Positions 7,475 to 12,610 of a stretch of DNA of 14,852 bases are shown here, in pieces; within the stretch, counting starts at the first letter, position 1; each line of letters starts with the position of its first letter. The notes below the pieces were generated by a model that was not told the DNA's origin, ran no database searches, and was given only the letters and a program-made list of their open reading frames with translations. The stretch is from assembly GCA_964498965.1 (NCBI GenBank), contig CAZCJU010000047.1:1-14852 (forward strand). The letters run 5' to 3'. A program made the translations under genes and the position numbers. The DNA is from CAZCJU01 sp964498965. Lineage in GTDB: Bacteria; Bacillota; Clostridia; Oscillospirales; CAG-272.

Positions 7475-7576
7475 GTTTTCGCTCCTTTTCGTTTATTCGC
7501 TTTTACTATTTTTCCCGAATGTTATTTCGATATTCGGCAAAGGAGCCGTTTTCGTAACGGAATATTCGATCCGACA

Positions 7577-7606
7577 TTGAATACCGCCGATTTTATCGGC
7601 TACAAT
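7577..7606 (+). promoter_or_regulatory. Probable promoter of the 98-residue membrane protein gene
   Basis: TTGAAT (7577-7582) is followed after 18 bases by TACAAT (7601-7606). The spacer is almost filled by the palindrome at 7586-7600. The transcript would start near 7613, leaving a leader of about 44 nt. Confidence 0.5.
7586..7600. promoter_or_regulatory. Palindrome shared by two divergent promoters, candidate operator
   Basis: GCCGATTTTATCGGC is a perfect inverted repeat of 6-bp arms around three bases. It fills the spacer of the rightward promoter and contains the -10 box of the leftward one, so a bound protein would block both. A further half-site GCCGAT lies at 7626-7631, exactly 40 bp downstream and close to four helical turns. 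The regulator is not encoded in the window. Operator function is inferred. Confidence 0.45.
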
Positions 7607-7619
7607 CACATAAAGTAAA
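7590..7619 (-). promoter_or_regulatory. Probable promoter of the nucleotidyltransferase gene
   Basis: On the minus strand, TTTACT (7614-7619) is followed after 18 bases by TAAAAT (7590-7595). The -10 box lies in the centre of the palindrome at 7586-7600. The match is moderate: four of six and five of six. The leader would be about 108 nt. Confidence 0.45.
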
Positions 7620-7656
7620 CAGTTTGCCGATCGTTTGTCGGTTTGGCGGAGGGAAA

Positions 7657-7953
7657 ATGCTTAAGGGGACAAGAAAACAGATGATAATGATAAAAGACAC
7701 GAAAAGCGGGATATTCGACGAAGCGTATTTCGTTTTGAAGCCGTCGGGGGGAGAGGGACTTTCGGATTCGGACATGATATCCGAGGCGAACAGGATAATC
7801 GAGGCGAATACGACTTTCGGCGGCGAATACGGCATTTGCGGCAAAAAAAGAAAAAAGACCGCACACCGTCGCCTCGTTTTTGTTTCGGGTGCGGTGTGCG
7901 GTTGTCTGCTGACGCTTTTATTCTGTTTTATATACGTCGGTTCGATCGGGTGA
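7657..7953 (+). CDS. Small single-pass membrane protein of unknown function
   Basis: The 98-residue product starts MLKGTRKQMIMIKDTKSG and has a soluble N-terminal part (1-62), a basic patch KKRKKTAHRR (63-72), and one hydrophobic segment (about 73-95) at the C-terminus. By the positive-inside rule the N-terminus is cytoplasmic, making it a tail-anchored protein. The opening pattern K-G-T-x-K-x-x-I-x-I-K-D-T resembles small uncharacterised proteins I recall from Clostridia; I know of no assigned function. ATG at 7657 is chosen because GGAGGG (7648-7653) lies just upstream; an upstream in-frame start at 7624 has no such site. The gene diverges from the nucleotidyltransferase gene and converges on the nuclease gene. 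Confidence 0.65.
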   Translation: MLKGTRKQMIMIKDTKSGIFDEAYFVLKPSGGEGLSDSDMISEANRIIEANTTFGGEYGICGKKRKKTAHRRLVFVSGAVCGCLLTLLFCFIYVGSIG

Positions 7954-7968
7954 GGCGACGCTTTATCG

Positions 7969-7992
7969 GCTTTCGCACGGCTGTGCCGAAGC
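7969..7992. terminator. Stem-loop between convergent genes, possible two-way terminator
   Basis: GCTTTCGCAC (7969-7978) pairs with GTGCCGAAGC (7983-7992) at nine of ten positions, including one wobble, around a 4-nt loop. It lies between the stop codons of the small membrane protein gene (rightward) and the nuclease gene (leftward). No T-tract follows on either side, so efficient intrinsic termination is uncertain. Confidence 0.35.
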
Positions 7993-8011
7993 ACCGCACC
8001 GACAGATATTA

Positions 8012-8761
8012 TCAAGTGTCGGCTTGCTCATGGCTGTCGCCGGTCGCATAATCTATGACTATCGAGGGCTGGACATTATATACGAAAACATTAAAGCATA
8101 TTCCCTCGCCCTTGTCCTCGACGGAGTACGCTTCGAGAAGCACACCTCGACATAACAGCTCCTCGCCGACGAATATCGGTGTGGCACGGTACATAACGTG
8201 ACAATTTGTTTCCTTTACATAGTCTGCGACCATGTTTTCAAACGGGAGCATACCCCGAACATTCATATATCTTGTGCCTGTTATCAGGTTTTTTTCGTTT
8301 GCCCCCTCGCCGGTGAGCTGATAGCCGATGAGATGACAGCGGTTGTACAAATATTTTCCGCTCACGCAGTCGTATTTGACCGTGTGCCATCCGCTCGGCT
8401 TTATCATTCCGATATTGCCTCGCTCCTCCGTCGGCATAAGGCTCACGCCCACACACGCCGCCGCCGAGGTACATCTGCCGAGGGCGTCGAGCGGACCGTA
8501 GCTTTCGTAATCGTTCGTCGTAAGCTCGCTCTCGGAAAAATACGGTACGCCGCCGTTTATTTCGCAATACGGTTCGTCCGTGTCGCCGTACGGCTTATCC
8601 GAATAGTCCGACACGAGCGAAAAATCGAAGCTGCCGCCGCAAAGAGCGAATGCGGTATCGCCCGGCTCGAATATCGGCTCGTAAAGCTCACAGGCGGACA
8701 GCGAAACGACTACGGCGAGAACTAACGAAAAAAACGCAAAAAGCTTACCGCATATTTTCAT
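8012..8761 (-). CDS. Lipoprotein DNA/RNA non-specific endonuclease (DNA-entry nuclease type)
   Basis: The 249-residue protein begins with a lipoprotein signal; the lipobox LSAC gives a lipidated cysteine at residue 24. The nuclease domain covers about 65-245. Its beta-beta-alpha-metal core carries YNRCHLIGYQLTG (139-151), in which H143 corresponds to the catalytic His of the DRGH motif, followed by NEKNLITGTRYMN (155-167) with the metal-binding Asn. Relatives include NucA of Bacillus and EndA of Streptococcus, which cleave single- and double-stranded nucleic acid without sequence preference. A membrane-anchored extracellular nuclease for DNA scavenging or uptake is likely. No secreted inhibitor gene lies beside it. 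The start overlaps the end of the upstream gene by 17 bases, so translation is probably coupled; AAGGTG lies about 8 bases before the ATG. Confidence 0.85.
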   Translation of the reverse strand: MKICGKLFAFFSLVLAVVVSLSACELYEPIFEPGDTAFALCGGSFDFSLVSDYSDKPYGDTDEPYCEINGGVPYFSESELTTNDYESYGPLDALGRCTSAAACVGVSLMPTEERGNIGMIKPSGWHTVKYDCVSGKYLYNRCHLIGYQLTGEGANEKNLITGTRYMNVRGMLPFENMVADYVKETNCHVMYRATPIFVGEELLCRGVLLEAYSVEDKGEGICFNVFVYNVQPSIVIDYATGDSHEQADT

Positions 8762-9161
8762 TTTTCCACACCTTTTTCGTTATTTTTTCGTGACTTGTAC
8801 CCGCAAATTCCGTCGATGACAGCAAAACGAAGCCGTTTTCCTCGGGATTTATATCAAGACGGAGATCGACGGGGTAGTGCCTGTTGAAGTTGTACACGGT
8901 GAGAATGTCTATCTTGTCCGCAAACGGCAAAAGCCGTCTGTCCTCGACAAAATAATTTCCGATATACCCCGTGTCGGAAAATTCCCCGAAAACGGTCGGC
9001 GTAAAGCCGATACGGGCAAAAAGCGATAAAGAACCGGCGGCGGCGAAAAGCTCGCCGCCGCTCGACCGTACGATATCCTCAAGCACGGCGGAGTCAAAGC
9101 TGACACGCCTGCGGGAAAACATCATTTCCCCTCTTGTACCGATACATACGAATATGTTCAT
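8745..9161 (-). CDS. Conserved-looking 138-residue protein of unknown function
   Basis: The soluble 138-residue product has no signal peptide or membrane segment. It opens MNIFVCIGTRGEMMFSRRRVS. Likely conserved motifs are NRHYPVDLRLDI (93-104) and STEFAGTSHEKITK (116-129). I recall similar clostridial proteins (opening with I-V-C-x-D-x-x-G-M-M-F-x-x-R-R-x-S and ending E-F-x-G-S-S-H-E-K-I), sometimes beside DNA-entry nucleases and sometimes given unreliable names such as ribonuclease Z. It has no metallo-beta-lactamase motif, so that name would be wrong here. ATG at 9161 overlaps the mgsA stop codon as ATGA and the Shine-Dalgarno is weak, which suggests translation by coupling. The 3' end overlaps the nuclease gene. 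Confidence 0.65.
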   Translation of the reverse strand: MNIFVCIGTRGEMMFSRRRVSFDSAVLEDIVRSSGGELFAAAGSLSLFARIGFTPTVFGEFSDTGYIGNYFVEDRRLLPFADKIDILTVYNFNRHYPVDLRLDINPEENGFVLLSSTEFAGTSHEKITKKVWKNENMR

Positions 9162-9607
9162 TTAACGCCTCTGTAGTATTTCTGCTTTTGCTTCAGCTTG
9201 AGATTGTACTCGGAGCGGGGATTTATTATCTGCCGCCAGTCGAGGTCGCCTCTGCCGAGAGCGCATATCAGTATTTCCGCCGTGGCTATGTTCGTCGCAA
9301 CGGGGATATTGTGAATGTCGCACATACGTATCAGATCGAACTCGGGGTCGGTATAGTGCGGCTCGGAATCTCTGAAATACAGCAGTGCGTCTATTTCCTC
9401 GTAAGCTATTCTCGACGCTATCTGTTGCTCGCCTCCGTGGACTCCGGAAAGCAGTCGCTCGATCTTTAAGCCCGTTGCCTCCGCAACGTACTTGCCGGTA
9501 ATTGCCGTAGCACATATATTATGCTCCGACAAGATCCCGCAGTAGGCAATGCAAAACTGTGCCATAAGCTCCTTTTTTCTGTCATGAGCGATAATTGCGA
9601 TCTCCAT
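9158..9607 (-). CDS. mgsA: Methylglyoxal synthase, divergent
   Basis: The 149-residue protein belongs to the methylglyoxal synthase family, which converts dihydroxyacetone phosphate to methylglyoxal and phosphate as a bypass of lower glycolysis. Family blocks are IAHDRKKELM (6-15), SGVHGGEQQIASRI (54-67), FRDSEPH (78-84) and NIPVATNIATAEILI (100-114). The equivalent of the E. coli catalytic His98 is kept (H84). The equivalent of the catalytic Asp71 is Glu60 (GGE instead of GGD), and the phosphate-binding loop ATGTTG reads ATAITG (33-38). Activity may therefore differ from the standard enzyme, although a GGEQ-bearing clostridial subgroup may exist. ATG at 9607 has GGAGG 8 bases upstream. The gene lies 33 bases after the MinD-like gene and its stop overlaps the next start. 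Genes for MinD and MgsA are often neighbours in Clostridia. Confidence 0.85.
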   Translation of the reverse strand: MEIAIIAHDRKKELMAQFCIAYCGILSEHNICATAITGKYVAEATGLKIERLLSGVHGGEQQIASRIAYEEIDALLYFRDSEPHYTDPEFDLIRMCDIHNIPVATNIATAEILICALGRGDLDWRQIINPRSEYNLKLKQKQKYYRGVK

Positions 9608-9640
9608 AAAGATATCCTCCGTTTTTTATTTTTAATCTAT

Positions 9641-10534
9641 CTATTTTGTCAATAATTTTTTTCTTTTTTTGATTACGCCCTTTAATATCGGCACGGGACG
9701 TTCACCGGTTCGCTTCGCAGCCAGTCGCTGTGCTATGTTTTTAAATGCGACGGAAGATACAAAGCCCCGTCCGACCGACAAGATCCCTTTTTCCTGGGCA
9801 TATATCAACGCCCTGTCGTAGGGAACGACACCGAGAAGCGAAATATGCGTGCTGTCTATCAGTCCGAGCATACCGTCGCGTCTGCCGTCAAGCACCGCCG
9901 CCGGATCGAACGAATTTATTATCAAATACGGTACGATGCCGCTTTGTTCCATCGCTTCGCCGCTTTTTATCGCCCCTCGCACTGCACACGGGTTGTGGTT
10001 CGTAACGACAAGTGCCTGCTCCGCACACGATTTCGCAAGCCCGAGTGACGGCGTGTCCGCACCCGGGGTATCGAGAATGACGTAGTCGAAAGCCTCGTCG
10101 GAGGCGATCCGACGTATACATCGTGCGAAATCGTCGGGTGAGGGAAGCTCCTTTTTTTTGTACGGAGCCCCGATAAAATACAGCCCGTCGGCACGTGCGT
10201 CCTTTATCCATGCGTCCTGTGCTTTGATCCTGCCCGAACAAACGTCGCATATGTCGAATATCATCGTGTCCTCGTAGCCCATTATCAGATCGAGCGAACG
10301 AACATCGAGATCCAAGTCACACAAAAGCACCTTTTTTCCCGCCTCGGCAAGCCTGTAGGACAGGTTTGCGGCAACGGTCGATTTACCCACGCCGCCCTTA
10401 AACGACGTGACAAGAAGAATTTCCGTGTTTTCCGTTTTCGCTCCCTCCGTCCCGGTGACCGCCCTTACCCCCGACGTTACGGTCGGGGCTGTGTTCGAGC
10501 GAGTCGTTTTTTTGTTTCGGTTTAATTGTACCAA
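9641..10534 (-). CDS. MinD/ParA-family ATPase, true start unclear
   Basis: The frame encodes a deviant Walker A ATPase: SFKGGVGKST (44-53), then LCDLDLDVRSLDLIMGYED, which closely follows MinD, and VILDTPG (a Walker B-like block). The C-terminal GVIKKRKKLLTK is basic and amphipathic, like the membrane-targeting helix of MinD. MinD restricts the division site; no minC or minE is visible here. The coordinates use TTG at 10534 as start, but that codon lies in the spacer of a strong promoter, directly upstream of its -10 box, and has no Shine-Dalgarno. There is no ATG, GTG or TTG in frame between it and Walker A. The Shine-Dalgarno GGAGGG (10443-10448) stands 7 bases before an ACG (10433-10435, residue 34), where a start would give the usual short MinD N-terminus. 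Ortholog could be minD or a relative. Confidence 0.8.
   Translation of the reverse strand: MVQLNRNKKTTRSNTAPTVTSGVRAVTGTEGAKTENTEILLVTSFKGGVGKSTVAANLSYRLAEAGKKVLLCDLDLDVRSLDLIMGYEDTMIFDICDVCSGRIKAQDAWIKDARADGLYFIGAPYKKKELPSPDDFARCIRRIASDEAFDYVILDTPGADTPSLGLAKSCAEQALVVTNHNPCAVRGAIKSGEAMEQSGIVPYLIINSFDPAAVLDGRRDGMLGLIDSTHISLLGVVPYDRALIYAQEKGILSVGRGFVSSVAFKNIAQRLAAKRTGERPVPILKGVIKKRKKLLTK
10443..10488 (-). promoter_or_regulatory. Leader hairpin and Shine-Dalgarno of the MinD-like gene
   Basis: A perfect 7-bp stem CCCCGAC/GTCGGGG (10469-10488, loop of 6) lies about 30 nt into the predicted transcript. It is followed by GGAGGG at 10443-10448, 7 bases before an in-frame ACG. This arrangement looks like a 5' untranslated region rather than coding sequence, although the frame stays open through it. 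An accidental stem inside a longer coding region cannot be excluded. Confidence 0.5.
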
Positions 10535-10553
10535 AAAAATATGCGTTTGTCAA
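10525..10553 (-). promoter_or_regulatory. Near-consensus sigma-A promoter of the minD-mgsA-nuclease group
   Basis: On the minus strand, TTGACA (10548-10553) is perfect and is followed after 17 bases by TACAAT (10525-10530), one mismatch from TATAAT. The predicted start is near 10518. It would drive the MinD-like gene, mgsA, the 138-residue protein gene and the nuclease gene. No terminator separates it from the upstream membrane-protein genes, so read-through from the secA group is possible. Confidence 0.8.
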
Positions 10554-10569
10554 TAATTTTATGGGTATT

Positions 10570-11898
10570 TTACAAATATTTATTTGAAATTCCGTCATGC
10601 AGCTTCAAAAACGCCTTTGCCGAAACGATACAGTATATCACAGCCGCCGCTTGGGGCAATAGCCATGCCGCTTCGTTCGTTATGCCGAGTACGGAAAAAA
10701 CACAGCCGAATGTGCAAAAGGTAAGTCCCGATATGAGAAATTTATTCCGTAACAAGTTTTTCAACGCCTTTTTTTCGTCGAGCGATTGCTTAGCCTGAAA
10801 CGAATCGGGATCGACGTATTCTCTGCCCGTGTGAGCCTCGACGAGCCTGCACAGCACTCCGAAAAGCAATATGAACAATGCGGCGTACATGACGTATTCC
10901 GCACATTCCGCTCCCGCCTTGAAAGCTTTTAATATTTTCGATGTCGCATCGTCTGTCGTCGATTGAAAATATCTGTCGCCTACATACCCGCAAAAAACGA
11001 ATATGCCGCCGTCGACAGCGGTGAAAACGAGCGAGATCACGGCACACACCTTTGCTCGGGGAACGAATTTCGCAAGCTTGAACGAGCCGACCGCCATGAG
11101 AGCGAACGCAACGGAATGGGGGATCGCATTTACTCCGTTCACCTTGAAGGAAACGGTGAAAAGTATGCCGAAAATGACGAATACCAAGCAGGAAGCCAGT
11201 TTCCTGCACGTTATCGCACCGCATTTTTCCTTTGTCGCCGCAAGATAAAGCTCTCGCATCCGTTCGACGGTTTCTCCGTCGCGTGCGAGGCGGTGCAAAT
11301 ATCCGACACCGGTCGATACGAACAACACGGACAACAGCAACGAGGCGATCATGCACATCATGGTTATTATCGTTCTCGAATCGTACAGCGAGTAAAGCTG
11401 TGCCGTGTCCGTCGCCATTTGGTACGACGGCTTCGAGAGCGAAACGAGCTGCGGGATCACGAGCAGTACGTAGTATGCGACGGAAAATATCCCCGTCATT
11501 ATGCGAACTCCGTTGTAGTTTTCGTCCGCAGATCGGCTCGATGCACGTGTCGCTATATAATTTATGCCGGAAAACAGGCGTGACAGCCCGTGATAAAGCA
11601 ATATGCCCGATATTATCGAAAATACGAAACAGGCTGTCAGCACTGCGATGATATCGCTGTCGCCGTTTCCGTCCTTTAAGCCGTGTATCGGAAAGGCGAG
11701 CAACGTCCGAGCAAGCTCTATGAAGAAAAATCTCGAAAACAGGCGGTACGCATCCTCGAGCCTGCCGTCGGTGTCACGCAGCTTCGATAAAGCGAGCAGT
11801 ATGAGAAAAGCACCTATGCAGTCCGGCATTACGTCGATCAGACCGTAGGACGGTATGAGAAAAAAGAACAGTCCCGCACAAATAAGCCTTAACCCCAT
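10570..11898 (-). CDS. Polytopic membrane protein of unknown function, two-module
   Basis: The 442-residue protein has about ten hydrophobic segments (roughly 3-19, 24-40, 84-104, 132-152, 176-200, 232-250, 257-275, 283-303, 332-352, 386-405 and 408-430; one or two may not span). I recognise no enzyme or transporter motif. The N-terminal block DVMPDCIGAFLILLALSKL recalls an IPDxIGYxLI pattern in uncharacterised Firmicutes membrane proteins. The protein is about twice the length of its 227-residue upstream neighbour. Its two halves resemble each other and that neighbour in segment order, including FGILFT at 243-248, which also occurs at 3-8 of the neighbour. ATG at 11898 shares one base with the neighbour's stop codon (TAATG), with AAAGGT upstream, so translation is probably coupled. 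Envelope role inferred only from topology. Confidence 0.7.
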   Translation of the reverse strand: MGLRLICAGLFFFLIPSYGLIDVMPDCIGAFLILLALSKLRDTDGRLEDAYRLFSRFFFIELARTLLAFPIHGLKDGNGDSDIIAVLTACFVFSIISGILLYHGLSRLFSGINYIATRASSRSADENYNGVRIMTGIFSVAYYVLLVIPQLVSLSKPSYQMATDTAQLYSLYDSRTIITMMCMIASLLLSVLFVSTGVGYLHRLARDGETVERMRELYLAATKEKCGAITCRKLASCLVFVIFGILFTVSFKVNGVNAIPHSVAFALMAVGSFKLAKFVPRAKVCAVISLVFTAVDGGIFVFCGYVGDRYFQSTTDDATSKILKAFKAGAECAEYVMYAALFILLFGVLCRLVEAHTGREYVDPDSFQAKQSLDEKKALKNLLRNKFLISGLTFCTFGCVFSVLGITNEAAWLLPQAAAVIYCIVSAKAFLKLHDGISNKYL

Positions 11899-12581
11899 TA
11901 TTTTTTACCTTTCACGTTTCTTTGTTTCTTTTCCCGCCAAAGCCGTTCGATCTCCTCTTCCTCCGGAGTAAGCTCTTTCTTACGCTTCTTCTCCTTCGGC
12001 TTCATCTCAAGGTCGCTCTCAAGACATATCAGCATATAGCACTTGAATATCAGTCCCGCATTCATAAGCACGGTGATAACGTAAAATATGAATCTTATCG
12101 GCGATAATATGTCGCCTATCGTCGGCAGCTGAAGCGAAGCGACAACGTCAAAGGAGGAAAATACCATCATTACCGTCCTCATACGCTCCGCACGGCGTGC
12201 GAGCTTCGGCAGCTCCGTTTCATTGCATATCCGCCTGATCGAGGTCAGAGCGAAAAACATGAATGCACCGTAGGTCAATGCACATAAGACCGACAGCACG
12301 GAGGCGGTACGTGTCAAAAATTGCGGTGCGGAGGGGTCGAAATGCTTCAAAGTGCAGATCGCCAAACGGCAAAGCGTGAATGCGGCAAGCAGTGCGGAGC
12401 AAAACGAAGCGTCCCGCATTTTCGGTAAATAACTTTTGAGCCTGACGCAGCCCGCCGACGCAACAGTCCAGCCGATAAAGCATAAGCCTATCATGAACAG
12501 ATAGCTCAACGAATCGGCGTACATCGTCCCCGCATCGAAAACGGTGAATATAAATCCCGTAAACAGTATTCCGAAGCCCAT
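11898..12581 (-). CDS. Polytopic membrane protein of unknown function, single module
   Basis: The 227-residue protein has about five or six hydrophobic segments (roughly 3-15, 25-45, 58-78, 92-114, 135-150 and 162-188). A highly charged tail follows (190-227) with KPKEKKRKKELTPEEEEIERL, probably cytoplasmic and helical. No known motif was recognised. It starts 29 bases after the secA stop codon with AGGAGA about 5 bases before the ATG, so it is probably co-transcribed with secA. It is followed without a gap by the 442-residue membrane protein that it resembles. Association with the Sec system is suggested only by position. Confidence 0.7.
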   Translation of the reverse strand: MGFGILFTGFIFTVFDAGTMYADSLSYLFMIGLCFIGWTVASAGCVRLKSYLPKMRDASFCSALLAAFTLCRLAICTLKHFDPSAPQFLTRTASVLSVLCALTYGAFMFFALTSIRRICNETELPKLARRAERMRTVMMVFSSFDVVASLQLPTIGDILSPIRFIFYVITVLMNAGLIFKCYMLICLESDLEMKPKEKKRKKELTPEEEEIERLWREKKQRNVKGKK

Positions 12582-12610
12582 TTTATCTCCTGACCGTATA
12601 TGCGGCGGCG

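Larger units (their letters stand above)
9645..10560. repeat. Perfect 15-bp direct repeat bracketing the MinD-like gene
   Basis: TTTGTCAATAATTTT occurs at 9645-9659, over the last codons of the MinD-like gene, and at 10546-10560, over its promoter -35 region. The copies are 901 bp apart in the same orientation. In both, the minus strand carries TTGACA. At the left copy it could give a weak extra promoter for mgsA (TTGACA, 18 bases, TAAAAA). The repeat is A/T-rich, so chance cannot be excluded. Confidence 0.6.

Noticed and set aside
7593..8015. 140-codon minus-strand frame opposite the small membrane protein
   Set aside because: It overlaps the divergent promoter region and the better-supported plus-strand gene, and its composition (Ser/Pro/Arg-rich) looks like a shadow frame.
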